Shown here: positions 44,613 through 56,347 of the stretch, in pieces | How positions within the stretch are numbered: the stretch's first letter is position 1 | Layout of the letters: every line of letters starts with the position of its first letter | Source: Lepraria neglecta | Taxonomy: Eukaryota; Ascomycota; Lecanoromycetes; Lecanorales; Stereocaulaceae | Direction: 5' to 3' | Length of the DNA stretch: 64,000 nucleotides | Assembly (NCBI GenBank): GCA_033220425.1 | Contig: CM065646.1 | Span: forward strand, 6,207,501-6,271,500 | Notes under the pieces: generated by a model | The model's database searches: none | What the model saw: the letters and a program-made list of their open reading frames with translations, nothing else | What the model was told of the DNA's origin: nothing | Position numbers and translations under genes: made by a program

Positions 44613-44821
44613 TAGTTTCTACATCGTTTATTTAGACTCGCTGACTAGCTCACGAGCTGGTAGATAAGGTTTTGTCCGTAGTACTATCGATATCAGGTAG
44701 GACCCCTGGGTGTTCGCTTACTAAGAGCACGCTGTAGCAGGTAGATAGACTTATCCTGGATCGACAGATCCTATGTGGCTAGTATAGCACTACTACTTAC
44801 CAGGAGGTACTAAAAGTACCC

Positions 44822-45362
44822 TCTATCCTAACGCTGATAATACCTCTTATATCGCCAGTCAACGATAGAGATTCTATATACTATTAAGGGCCGGCCTAGA
44901 GCGAGTCGATAGGGATAGAATAGATAATGGAAGGTCACCGTATATAGGCCAGGGCCGTAATATTGCGTACCTAGTACGCTTCAGCAGTTCTTCGCCGGCG
45001 TCTCTATTTCGAGCTCCAGGCTTATAGCTTACCTTCTCTTTTGCTATACCTCTAAAATACTAACCCCCGGCTACTCCCCGAGGTCCCCTATAAGTGCTAC
45101 CGCCTCGCTAATAAGGCGTTCCGTCTCCGCGCTACCTTCGATACGGCTCCCGCTGGGGAGGATACTGCGGTTACCCAGCGTTTTGTAAGCGTATCTCGTA
45201 TTTAGTGAAGTTACTTTATGCGATCCTTTGTTGCGGGTACCTCTTCCTCCCTAGCGTCGTCCTCGGCGTATATTTCAAGCTCTAGCTTATCTCTATATAT
45301 CAAATAAAACGGACTTCTCCCGGAGCTTGCTTGCTAAGCTTGGCGATAGACGAATTCGGCTA
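44822..45362 (-). pseudogene. copy 2 integrase, C-terminal part
   Basis: Directly after the Ngaro-2 insertion the same frame continues LAEFVYRQA, then QASSGRSPFYLIYRDKLELE, IYAEDDAREEEVPATKDRIK and RDTLTKRW. This is the region after the catalytic core of Gypsy integrases. The D,D-35-E core is absent: with Ngaro-2 removed the join is AGLLP-LAEFVYRQ, in frame. Confidence 0.7.
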
Positions 45363-45745
45363 TTAGTGTTCTCACTCCTGAAGCTATACACACCGGCACA
45401 AGTGGATATGTAAATAGATACTTGGGCGGTCTAACGCCAGGGCTAGCAGGCCTAGAAAGGCTATAACAGGTGCCCCAGCGCTAGAAAACTCCTATACCTA
45501 GGCGGCATAGACCTGGAGTGTAGATAGGCTATATATAGGCTATATATAAGGTGCGGGTGGGCGGGAAAGAACTGCTATGGCTCTGAAAGAGATGAACTCG
45601 ACTAAAGAGCTAACTGCTGGTGGGATACTTATATAAATAGTGCTCTCAGGAAGTACGGATCTCTCGCTATAGCCTATAGTCATAGTGTATGGCTAAAACC
45701 GTATCTGATCATAAGATATACTAATCTACAGTCCTACTGTAGCGA
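45363..45745 (-). repeat. Ngaro-2 terminal unit B2-A2 (383 bp)
   Basis: Same boundaries and length as the units of Ngaro-1 and the isolated unit. B1 follows directly at 45746. Confidence 0.85.
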
Positions 45746-45876
45746 TTAGTGTTCTTACTCCTGAAGCTATATATACCGGTATAAGTGGATATGTAAATAG
45801 ATGCTTGGGCGGTCTAATACTAGGGCTAGCAGGCCTAGAAAGGCTATAACAGGTGCCCCAGCGCTAGAAAACTCCC
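45746..45876 (-). repeat. Ngaro-2 repeat B1
   Basis: Direct repeat of the first part of the terminal unit, TTAGTGTTCTTACTCC to GCGCTAGAAAACTCC. Confidence 0.8.
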
Positions 45877-45899
45877 AAACAACACCCAAATGACGCCCC

Positions 45900-48857
45900 C
45901 GTAGAGGGTTTCCGAGGAAGGCCTCGCAGGGTAGCTCCTAGCGAGTATCGCCAGTACTAGCGCTGCTAGTACCGATATAATACTATAAGTATTCGCTCGG
46001 GATAAGTGACTATATATAGACGATAGGAGTCCGACTTCTATCGCCCTAGTAGCTAGATTTCTTCGTTACTAAGGCCTGCCTCTTATACGGAGGTAGCGGC
46101 CCCCCTACGGAAGGAGTGTCCTGAATAATAACCTTCTACCCCGAGTAATATGAGTGCTTGACGAAGGTAACTCGTAGCGATCTCCTTTATAAATACGGAG
46201 CCTCCTAGCTAGAAGAGGGGACTATTTAGTATAGTCTTCTACTTAAATAAATAGCGTAACGCCTTAACTGCGTATACTCTATCGCCGGAAGCTGCGATAG
46301 TAAGGGTAATACCCCGCCTAAAAGGGTCCGTTTTTGATACTAGGAGGGTAAGCTCTAGATAGTTCTTATATAGCCTTACTGAGCGACGAGTCAGGAACTA
46401 CTAGCTAAATTCATAATTATTACGATCTTTTGCGGTATAGGTAAACTCCCCTATATAGAGGAATACGGCGAATACAAGGTAAAAGGCCGTATATAATATT
46501 GAACTAGTCTCGTTATACTAGTCAAAATAAGGGAGGATCTATAGTAGTAGATCCTTGGTAATAGGACGTCTTTCTTTTATCCCGGCCTCGCTCTATAGGC
46601 GTCGTATACCCGCTATTATACGTTCTAATTATAGGTTATAAAATACTATAAGGCCCCTATAGCCTATATCTACATACGTTAATCTAACGCCTATCAAGTA
46701 GGCCTTAACTATCTTTACCTTGACCCGTTTCGTACTAAGATCTACTATCTAGCTAGCTAATAAGTTTACTATCGCTGGGAAGGGAGGTATACTCCCCCTA
46801 AGTATATAATAGGTGATATATAACTGCGTTAGTATAGTATACGTTTTTCGGGTTTTTATTACTAACCCCTACTATAGGAGTCGAGCGGCTTCTCGTGGCA
46901 GTGCGGTCTGACTATACCATAATTATAGTGGGTCCCGCCCTGACTCGGCGGGGATATAGCTAGGTGACCTAGCTAAGGGTATCTATCAGCGATTTTTCGA
47001 TATCGGAATCGCAAGAGGTTATCAGCCAGTTGGTTGGCTCCTATTAGGATCTATTCCGGAACCAAATGGATATTATATCTAGCTATAAGCATAGCTATAT
47101 CCCTTAGTGGGGCTATGGCTGGTCTACGGATCGAGGATTTATATAGCCTATGGATACAGGCATTATTGTCGCAATAAAGGGTTAATTTTAATCCCCGGAG
47201 TCGTTCTAACTATAGCTATATCGCGTAAAGAACAGCCTTCATTTCTTTAAATTATATATCTTTACAATAATAGCGTGTAGTAACCGGTATACTAAAGACG
47301 TCCTGGACCGAGTATAAATAGGCTAGGTGATTAAGAATATAGCCCCCTATACCAAGCCTCCCAGAGGCGTTAGTCTATATATACCACAATGGTCGACTGA
47401 CGACGTAACGTAGTAGTTTAAGGCCATTCCAGTCCTTTAGGAAGGTATACTACTATAGTAGATCAGCCCTTATAGCTGCAGTAATATATAGGATAGCTAT
47501 TAGCCTCCGAATTATATCAAAAAGTCACCTTAAGAAGGCCCTTCCTAGAACTATAATTTTAGTAGCAAATAATAGAAAACCGACTACTAACTCAAGTTCC
47601 GAATATAGGATTATAGGCCTTTTAAGGAGGCCTTACACTGTATTTCTTGCCCTATCTAGCTTATCTAGAGGGAGTCGTGCCTATATAAGGATACTATCGA
47701 ATTCAATTCCTACAAAGTCGGCTTTTATACCTCTCGCATCCTTCGAATAGTTAACTAACAGGCCTAATTCATTATATACTTGATCGAATTGATAGCTGTA
47801 TACGATAGCGTCGGCTTATAGTACCAGAATAGCGAAGAAATCGTCCAAGTAGTATAATACTATAGCCTATAGTAATACTGCGGTTATAATCCAGTTAACC
47901 GCCTTCGCAAACAGGTTAAAGAGAAATAGTACTATACGTAAACCAAAGGGTAGATAGCGTTCTTTCCAGTAGAAACCATTATAGTAGAAACCTAGTAGCT
48001 ACTAGTCTAAAGTAGCCACTGGAATATAACGAAAGGCGTCTTTCAGGTCTCGCTTAACGAATTAAGCCCCTAGACCTTATTGCAGCAGCGTATCTACGGT
48101 GTTATCGTATATTATATACTCTAAGGCACCCTAATTATAAGGTATACTATTATTAACTGAGCTGCCGTATAGAAACGAGAGGTTATAAATACGTCTCCAG
48201 CCCCTATTATACTTCGGGACCAAGCCTAGCGGCGAATAGACGTACCGGGGCTCCGTCTAATAGTCTACTAGAGTTAACCAGTTATACTGAAGCTGTTTTT
48301 AAAGGTCCGCAGTTAATATATCTAGTGCTGTACGTGCTGATTGGTGGTTTTGACTGAGGTATTGGATATCTATACCTCTATACCCGATTTTTGCCCCCTT
48401 CCGAAGAATAGCCGCTAGGGTCTTGGCGAAGGTTTGATCGGGGTGATTCTTTAACCATTTATACTAACTATCGATACACAACGGGCCCTGATAGGGTAGA
48501 TCTGGATCGGATAGATCGACGAGTGAGTATGGAAAACCTTCTGCTACGCATAGTAGCGATATAGGTACCTGCGGGTACTCTAGAAGTTATTCCGACTTGG
48601 AAATTCGATTTACTAGTAGTGTCAAGTTAGTGTTATTCGAGGCCGAGTTAGCCCTTGAGTACGTATTCGCTAGGTAATTCTACTGATATATAGAACAGAT
48701 ATAAAGATACCTGCAGCGGTCGCGTAGATAGTAGCCGCTATTGAATAATCTACACGTGAATAGGCCTGAAGAGGAGGATTTTAAGGCACTACTACCTGTA
48801 TATAACCTAGTATCGCCCTGTGCGGATATCCTTCGGACTAAAAGGTCTAAGCAGCGT
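45900..48857 (-). pseudogene. Ngaro-2 reverse transcriptase / RNase H / tyrosine recombinase
   Basis: Same domains as in Ngaro-1. RT active site YYLDDFFAIL near 47830-47865. RNase H near 47040-47260. Recombinase: GHSFRRGAATSV near 46085-46120 with the box-II His intact, then GLSNEEI, LLGR and SDSYRL. Stops at Gln and Trp codons remain. This copy is the better one for family searches. Confidence 0.75.
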
Positions 48858-48862
48858 CTATC

Positions 48863-49292
48863 TGTTACGACCCACGGCGGTTGTATACCTAATGGTGCGA
48901 TAGCCACCGATGGGTTTCGTGTGTCTTATGCTTCTGTGGGAGAGGAGTCACTCAGGTAGAATGGCAGTCTTCGTCGATGTAGGTAATCAATACGTTCTAT
49001 ATTGATAACTAGTAAAGTATAGTGCAAGGACTACCAGGAAGATTAACCAAGTTGAACACACTGTTCCAACAGTGGGCAAAGCCCCGTATATGTAGACATA
49101 AGAATCCTGCCAAGCAATCCATGATAGTATTGCTCGCACGCCTAGCGCCTGCGATCATTGCGAGCGCAGTTCCGATAGCACTGATAGCACGCCTAGCGCC
49201 TGCGATCATTGCGATCATCGCCTTACTTGCCTGTCCTGTCCGAAGTCATATGTCCTTCGCGACAGTCCTGTCAGAACCTTCTAGTTCTAACA
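48863..49292 (-). repeat. Gypsy-2 3' LTR (left)
   Basis: 430 bp, largely unmutated. It contains a repeated GCACGCCTAGCGCCTGCGAT block (two copies about 50 bp apart). Frames 49009-49218 and 49022-49309 inside it are by-products. Confidence 0.9.
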
Positions 49293-49340
49293 CTAGCTCC
49301 CTCCTCTAGATTTCTCGTCCCGAGAAACCATCTATCCTCT

Positions 49341-49904
49341 ATGCCACCCCAACGTACTAAACGATCATCTAATCTAGCCACTCGCGCGAAGGAGCTGGCT
49401 CGTGAATTAGTCGAGGTAGTAATACGCCCCTGTTCCCGATGTACCGCTGCTGGGAAGCAGTGCCTGATAGGTACTGGTTCCGATCGATGCTCCAACTGCG
49501 TCGATGGTAGTAGGAAATGCGACCTTGTGGTATCGCCCCTTGAGATACGTCGTATCGAATCCGAACGAAAGGCTACTTGGCTACAGTTAAAAGCTACCCG
49601 TAAGCGAGTCGATTAGTTAGTAAATGAAATGGTGCGCGAATAATCTAAGTTGGCGTATCTTCAGTTGTAGTACGAATATGTAGAAGAGGAGAAGAAGAAA
49701 TTGGTGGACTGAGAAGTCTAAAATATCCAGGAGTTGGAGAGGGACCGGGCCCCGGCCGTTCCTGACGATTTAATATTTAATATCTCGTCCGAGCGTTTCG
49801 ATTTCCCCGACGGGTCTGAAGTCCCCGAGAATTTCGACTGGTCCTCTCTTCTCTCTGGTAGAACTCTCTTAGATATTCCCTATAGTTCCCTGCAAGGTTC
49901 CTAA
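49341..49904 (+). pseudogene. antisense Zn2Cys6-type ORF of Gypsy-2
   Basis: Plus-strand ORF of 188 codons, opposite to gag-pol, starting 48 bp inside the 3' LTR. Open to 49616 (91 residues), then interrupted by five RIP-type stops before a final TAA. Residues 31-60 hold six cysteines spaced CX2CX6CX8CX2CX6C (Cys31, 34, 41, 50, 53, 60), the exact Gal4-type zinc-cluster spacing, preceded by a basic region. A charged, helical middle part (KATWLQLKATRKR, then EEEKKKLVD) is followed by a conserved acidic tail (FDFPDGSEVPENFDWSSLLS). This is DNA-binding-like architecture, but it could equally be a nucleic-acid-binding accessory protein. Its last 180 bp overlap the end of pol on the other strand. 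Confidence 0.7.
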
Positions 49905-51070
49905 GAGGTTCCTAGGTACTTTCCGTTTCGTTGTACCCTTTCTATTTAACTAGATAGAACTAATTTCTTCTATCTAGGATCCTCTCGACCTTATACTCCG
50001 TTTCTTCCTTAACGTTATAGTAAAATGTTTCTTAGAGCGGTATGTTAGAGTCCGCTAGCTCCAGAAGTGAGATATAGAATACCGGATATACTTTGGCGTC
50101 AGGTAGAAGCTCGAGTTTATAGTTAACGGCCCCCTTTACCTTCTTAATCAAGAATAGTCCGACTTTGATATAATCCAGTTTCTTACTTAGTCTTATTATC
50201 TTTATGTTTTTTATTAGAAGGTATACTTTATCCCCCTATTTAAGCTGAGGAATATTCTTTCTTTTACTATTAACGTACTCCTTTAACTTATTATTTAAGC
50301 CTTCGATTATCTTTTATATCTACTTATATAAGTTTTTTAGCTCTTCTACCTTTACTAAGGCTTTTTCTGTGTTAGGTCCCTCCCTAGGTTATAGAAATAT
50401 GTTCGTATTCTTCCCGTAGTTAGTAAAGAATAGTGTCAGGCCTGTCGTGTCTAACCTCTTGTTATTATATACTAATTATACTATTAGAAGTAGTGAAACC
50501 CAGTTATCCTGTTTTAGGTTTATATAGTACCTTAGGTACGCTTCCATTATTTGATTTGCACGTTCTATTTATCTATTAGTCTGCGGATGGTACGCTGTTA
50601 ATATCCGAAGTTTAGTTCTAATCGCTGTGATCAGCGTTCTCCAGTAGTTGGAAGTAAATAATTTGTCTCTATCGGATGTTATCGATTTGGGTATACTATA
50701 ATCCCTTATCAGCTTGTCGAGTAGTATAAAAGCTAACTGATCTGCTTTATATATCTCCTTGAATAGTATTATAATTATATACTTTGTAAGTTTATCTATA
50801 ATGACTATAATTGAATCGAAGGTATCCTGTATAGCTGGATCTTTCGAAGGTAGTAGTTTGACTATAAAGTCCATTGTGACATCATCCCACGGTGACTCTG
50901 GTATAGGCGCAAATTGAATTTGCCCGTACTTGGTGTGTCGTGCCGACTTGTTGATCGCGCTGTAGCTTTTCTGCGAATACATCGTTGTTGTAGGCCTTTA
51001 CGATTTTATTAGTCATATCAGGTCCTAATATATAAAGGGTTATTGCTAATGCCTGGTGTGGCACCAATGA
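49722..51070 (-). pseudogene. Gypsy-2 integrase and chromodomain
   Basis: Integrase core open at 50982-50569: ESPWDDVTMDFIVKLLPSKD, IIVIIDKLTKY, KSITSDRDKLFTSNYWRTLI and LRILTAYHPQTNR. The core Asp residues in DDVTMDFI and TSDRD are visible. The upstream zinc-binding segment present in Gypsy-1 (about 230 bp) is deleted. The C-terminus has a chromodomain-like stretch near 50040-49930 (EYKVERILDRRN, then YLVK and KGYNETEST). The pol frame can be followed on to a TAG near 49722, which overlaps the antisense ORF. Confidence 0.7.
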
Positions 51071-51079
51071 TCCATCGGC

Positions 51080-53030
51080 TTCTCGTTTTAGGATTGGTCG
51101 TTCCGTGACGTTCTTTTCTTCTATATAGTCCGATTGCCTACTAAGCGTATCTACTCGACCATTATCTTTTCCTGGGGTATAGGTTATTTTGAACTTATAT
51201 TGTCCGAGTAGTTCTAACTATCTAACTTATCTTCTATTTAATTCTTTCGTTATTATAAAATTAAGAAGATTCTTATAATCCGTAAAGATAGTTAAGTCCG
51301 AGTAGCTTTCTATATATACTCTCTAATTTTAAAGTATATATACTACGGCAAGTAGTTCTTTATCGTATATATTATAGTTTTGTTCTACTACTAATATCTT
51401 TTATAAAAAGTAGGTAACTAGATACTACTTTTAGTCCTTTATTTAATAAAGGTATACTCCTATTACGAGATCCGAGGTATCTATTTCGATATGAGCCGGT
51501 TCGTTAGCTTAAAAGGTACAGAGTACTAGTGGATCCGCACATGCTTTTTTCAACGTATCAAACGATTTTTATTATTCTTATCCCTATATAAATCCAATAT
51601 CTTTCTTAGTAATATCTATAAGTAGAAGTACTTTCTTTGAGTAGCCTTCGATAAACTTCCTGTTAAAGTTAGTAAATCCTAAGAAACTTTGTACTGCTTT
51701 AACGTCCTGTAGTATAGGCTATTCCGCTATAGCTTTAATCTTCTCTAGGCTTATACTAATACCTTTTGTACTAACTATAAATCCTAGGAACTCAATAGAG
51801 TCCCTGTAAAACTTACACTTTTCTAGTTTAAGGAGAAGTCTCGCTTGCGACAGGTATTCGATAATATCCTATATATACTTGACGTATTCTTCCTTGTTCT
51901 TAGAGTAAATCAAGATATTATCGAGGTACGCTATCGCTGTTCGATCTAAGTATACTTGTATAACGTTATTAATAAGTACTTAGCAGGTTACTGGTGCATT
52001 GGTGAGTCCAAACGGTATTACTAGGTACTCGTAGTAGCTATATCTAGTTCGGAAGGCAGTTTTCTATTCTTCGCCTTCTTTTATCCGAATTAGATTATAT
52101 ACGCCTCTAAGGTCTAGTTTTATGAATATCTTTACCTTACCGAGCCAATCCTATAGCTCGCTAATATTCGGTAAAGGGTAACGATTCTTAATAGTAATAT
52201 CGTTCAACTTTTAATAGTCGATATATAGCCTTAGACTTCCGTCCTTCTTCAGCGCGAAGAGGATTAGATAACCTACTAGTAATTTAGATTCCCGAATAAA
52301 TCCTTTCCTAAGGTTCTTATCGATATACCCGCGAAGTATAGTAAGTTCCTTTTCCGATAATATATAGATAGGTCTAAATATTGGTACCTTACTAGGTTCG
52401 AGTTTAATTTTATAATCCTATAGTTAGTACTTAGGTAACGCTTTTACGCTCGTCTCTTCCTCGAATAGGTATACCTACCGTTTATATTCCTGAGGGATTA
52501 TAGAAGGTTCGTCTTTCCCTTTAATAGCTCTCTCTTTAGTATCCCGCTAACCTTTACTAGTAACTAAAGAGTCGAGCCTTCTCTCTTAGAAGTTACTCTT
52601 ATTATTTAAGAATAAAGTATTATATACTTTAACCGGTCTTTAGTTCTTTCTCTTATCTATTATTATCTACTATTAACTAATAGGTCTAATACTAGTAATA
52701 TTTCTAGATCATCCGAACGAATTTAAGTTCTTTTATCTTCTAGTTAATTTCTAGATTATATTTATTTAACCAAGGTATTCCTAAAATAATATTATAAGTA
52801 GCTATCCTAACTATATCGAATATAATCTCCTTATAGTATCGCTGAATTATTACTAGTAGGGAGTATATCTCCTCCTCTACTTTTCCTATTAAGAATACTA
52901 ACCTATTAGCCAGGCGTAGCTCGTAGGACAATTTCTTCTTTCGGGTCGGTAGGCCGCTTAAGTCTACCAAGTTCCTTAAGATAAAATTTCCTGTAGCTCC
53001 GCTATCTATCATCGCTACGGTCCGCTATCT
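51080..53030 (-). pseudogene. Gypsy-2 protease, reverse transcriptase, RNase H
   Basis: Protease open at 53012-52740 with MIDSGATGNFILRNLVDLSG (catalytic D-S-G-A) and the ILGIPWLNKYN end. RT active site AYLDNILIYS near 51925, with the second Asp of YLDD replaced by Asn exactly as in Gypsy-1. RNase H follows to about 51130. Scattered RIP-type stops. Confidence 0.7.
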
Positions 53031-53899
53031 ATTAATATTCACTGGTATAATAATATAAGTGTGATACTGGGCGGAACATAATTGTTATTTAGGGAATAAT
53101 ATATTAATCTCCTTATGCTTCCCCGTAGTATAAGAGATTAGTCTTTTCCCTGCGATAGTAGGAATCTATATACTTCCTTTATACCCTTATACGGAATATA
53201 TTCGTTATATAGGTAGCTATACTATAGTACTTAGCTATAAGCTCCTCTCTTAAAGACTCTAAATAAGTTATTTCTTTCCTTCTCCTACTTGTCCGTAAAG
53301 TATAGGAAGTATTAATACTTCCTCTTACTTATAAGATACTATTAATATCTATCTTCTTTATACTTATACTACTAAGTCTCTCTATAAGGGGTTCTCTTTA
53401 GTAGAGGTACCGTATATTCTTTCGCTAGATAGCCTCTTTCCTCCCTGTATATTAAATAATCAGGTAATATATATTCAGTATATAGAATCTCGCTATATTA
53501 CTAATATTCCCTATCGTATTAATAGTCTTATATAGGTTCTTCCTATCCGGGTTTTATAGATAATTACTCTTTTAGTATACCTTATACTTTGCTTTCAATT
53601 TCGTCGAAGAGTTTATATTTATCTTTATCCGACTAAGGTTCTTTAATCTCTAGTAATTTTCCTTCTACTTAGGATATAGTAGATCTAGGTTCGGGTATCG
53701 ACGCTAGTCTCTCCGGACTAGCTTTCCGCTGTTCCTAATCCGTCTCGTATTATTAAGATCTATCACTATCCCTATAGTAATATCTCTATACTTCTTCGTT
53801 AAATTCCGATTCGAAGGTATTATCTTCTAAATCCTAACTGAATTCCTCTTTATCGTAGGATTACCATATTTCTTCGGAATCTTCCTTATTATCTAGAGG

Positions 53900-54823
53900 T
53901 CCTCCTTCTATTACATTAATCTATAGTTAGTATACTATATTCTTCGACCTGCAGTCTCTAGCCATATAACCCAGTTTGCTATAGCTATAGTAAGTAATTA
54001 CTTTCTTTCCCCCGTACTACTTTTTCCCTTTAAAGTTTCCTTTCTTCTTTTCTATCTATATAAAGTTAATCTCTATTAGTACTATACTACGGTAAGTATT
54101 ACGTTCCCCGTAGTCTTATTAGTAATTCCTCGTTTTTAAGAAGAATCCCTTATATTAGGTCCCGCTAACTCCTCCGTTATACTGCTTCTCTATAGATTAT
54201 TTAAATAACTTATCGTTAATCTCGATCATATTCTCTATAAGTCCGTCTAGAGTATTAATTACTCCTCCGAACCTTATAAGCTCGTCTTTAATATTATCTT
54301 TAAGGCCTTAATAATATATTATTATTAGTATATTATTATCCTAGCCTATTTTAGTTATATATATTTGAAACTAAGTTAAGAACCCTAATACTGACTTCTT
54401 CTACTTTATATACTAAATAATATATATTACTACGTTTACCTTATTAGAAGGTCCGAATATACGGCGGATTTTAACTATAAACTTTGGTATACTTTCTATC
54501 TATAACTTAATGTCGCTGTCTTCGTCGTTATCTTCTATATACTTCTTTAGGAAAGGTTTAACCCATTTTTAGGCCTGTCCTCGTAGGTATAATATGGCGA
54601 AGGTAGTATATCTAGTTACTAGGAGCAAGTCTCCCTGGAATAGAAGGTATAGTTATACTTATGTAAGCTATGGCTCAAGCTTGTCCCTATCTCCGTAGTA
54701 CAGGTCTAGTACTGTAACCTTGATTCTTTTTCCAGATCCTTCGTCTATAGTATAGCGTCTCTAGCCAGTAACTATTAAGGTACTTAGGGTAGGGTTTCTG
54801 CCTAAAGTTGTTAAAGAACTCAT
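53900..54823 (-). pseudogene. Gypsy-2 gag
   Basis: ATG at 54823, 19 nt inside the 5' LTR (M-S-S-L-T-T-L). Capsid-type region with VLDLYYGDRDKLEP, LLFQGDLLLVTRYTTFAILY and LRGQA, a common fungal Gypsy gag pattern. Then KDNIKDELI and a zinc knuckle near 53943-54000 whose first two Cys and the His are Tyr (YSYSKLGYMARDC). Stops at TAG and TAA. Confidence 0.7.
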
Positions 54824-54841
54824 CCCTTAGGGTGTTCAAAG

Positions 54842-55271
54842 TGTTACGACCTACGGCGGTTATATACCTAATAGTGCGATAGCCACCGATAGGTTTCGTG
54901 TATCTTATACTTCTATAGGAGAGGAGTTACTCAGGTAGAATAGCAGTCTTCGTCGATGTAGGTAATTAATACGTTCTATATTAATAACTAGTAAAGTATA
55001 GTGTAAGGACTACCAGGAAGATTAACCAAGTTAAACACACTGTTCCAATAGTAGGCAAAGCCCCGTATATATAGATATAAGAATCCTGCCAAGCAATCCA
55101 TGATAGCATTGCTCGCACGCCTAGCGCCTGCGATCATTGCGAGCGCAGTTCCGATAGCACTGATAGCACGCCTAGCGCCTGCGATCATTGCGATCATCGC
55201 CTTACTTGCCTGTCCTGTCCGAAGTCATATGTCCTTCGCGACAGTCCTGTCAGAACCTTCTAGTTCTAATA
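54842..55271 (-). repeat. Gypsy-2 5' LTR (right)
   Basis: 430 bp, same as the left LTR except for many TG-to-TA and CA-to-TA changes in its first 250 bp; the last 170 bp are nearly identical. Confidence 0.9.
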
Positions 55272-55276
55272 CTATC

Positions 55277-56057
55277 GTCGATCGACCAGGCTACTGGATT
55301 ATCCTAGCTACTCAGGATACGTATAGTGACGAATACGTGATAGTATACGCGGATAGAGTCAAATTTATAGTATATATATAGCTCCGTAAGGCGAAGGCGG
55401 TAGTCCGAAAGGGCTACCTGTAACCGTATACTTACTGTAGGGTGCGTATAGTAATAAACGGCCTGGCTATATACCTCGAAACACTGTAGGAGGTATACTA
55501 ACCCGTTAGTCTCCTAGATAGTATCGCTATCTATACGATTAGTATAGTTATAGGCTAGCTTTGTAAGGTGTTCCGTTTTAAACGTTCTAAAGAAGATTTA
55601 CTTAAAATACTTAATATTAACGGTATAATAGCGCTTATAAAGACTAAGAAAGGGTTTCTTACCTTCGGTATACCTGAAAGAGACTATTAGGCTATCCCCC
55701 TCCTCCGAGTCTATACTAGAAATAGATGAGTAGCGATAACGATGACGGTAACGGCGACTATATAACTTATAGACTCGATAGCGATCCTGGTGATCGCGCT
55801 AGTCCTTTAGCGCCGCCAGGCGGTATTCTAACTCGCGAATTTGATTACGGTGACTAGGAGGAGGTATTTCGTCGATAAGGCTTGGGCTGATAGTTCCCGA
55901 AGAGGTAGCAGATACCTGTAATTCGGGGGGGTGTAGTATCCCTCCGAGTGGCTGTTTTAGCTTGTTTACGGTTCTTAGAGGAGGTCTTAGGGGCCGTCTT
56001 AGAGGCTTTCTTAGAGGCTTTCTTAGAGGTAGCTGATTTACGTGTAGCGACGGCCAT
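55277..56057 (-). pseudogene. Ngaro-2 ORF1
   Basis: ATG at 56057. The first 40 residues are very basic and repetitive (ATSKKASKKASKTAPKTSSK). After a frame change near 55860 it continues LIDEIPPPSHRNQIRELEYR, LAALKD, then an Arg/Tyr-rich stretch and SIDSEEGDSLIVSFRYTEGK. It is cut by Gypsy-2 at the CTATC target site within the conserved SLVDRR/RRYLD segment and continues on the other side. Confidence 0.6.
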
Positions 56058-56164
56058 AACTAGGTGATACTAAGGTATTTATACTTAGAAAGAGGGGGGA
56101 AGAATATAAGTATAGATGGGATAAAAGGATAGATGGACTAATATATATATAGGCTTAATTGCTG

Positions 56165-56347
56165 TAAAAGGAACTGCTATAGCTCTAAAAGAGATAAACT
56201 CGACTGAAGAGCCAACTACTGGTGGGATGCTTATACAAATAGTGCTCTCAGGAAGCACGGATCTCTCGCTATAGCCTATAGTCATAGCGTATGGCTGAAA
56301 CCGCATCTGATTATGAGACACACTAACCCACAGTCCTACTATAGCGA
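56165..56347 (-). repeat. Ngaro-2 repeat A1
   Basis: Copy of A at the 5' end, from GTAAAAGGAACTGC to CTATAGCGA. A minus frame inside it (56085-56321) is accidental. Confidence 0.8.

Larger units (their letters stand above)
48863..55271 (-). mobile_element. Gypsy-2 LTR retrotransposon (chromovirus type)
   Basis: 430-bp LTRs (48863-49292, 54842-55271), TGTTACGAC to TTCTAACA/TTCTAATA, with target duplication CTATC at 48858-48862 and 55272-55276. The uninterrupted target GCGTCTATCGTCGATCG is present once at about 17375-17390 in Ngaro-1. gag-pol is on the minus strand. The internal region is closely related to Gypsy-1, but the LTRs differ in most of their length and the integrase zinc-binding region is deleted near 50955. 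Confidence 0.9.
45363..56347 (-). mobile_element. Ngaro-2, interrupted by Gypsy-2
   Basis: Collinear with Ngaro-1. Ends TTAGTG (45363) and TAGCGA (56347). About 4571 bp without Gypsy-2 and its duplication. Split repeats: B2-A2 45363-45745, B1 from 45746, A1 about 56165-56347. Flanks join without duplication and restore the integrase frame of copy 2. It is less RIP-mutated than Ngaro-1 and keeps the recombinase H-x-x-R box. Confidence 0.85.

Noticed and set aside
49341-49616. Zn2Cys6 ORF as a host transcription factor gene
   Set aside because: It occurs at the same place in two Gypsy copies, just inside the LTR, so it belongs to the transposon.
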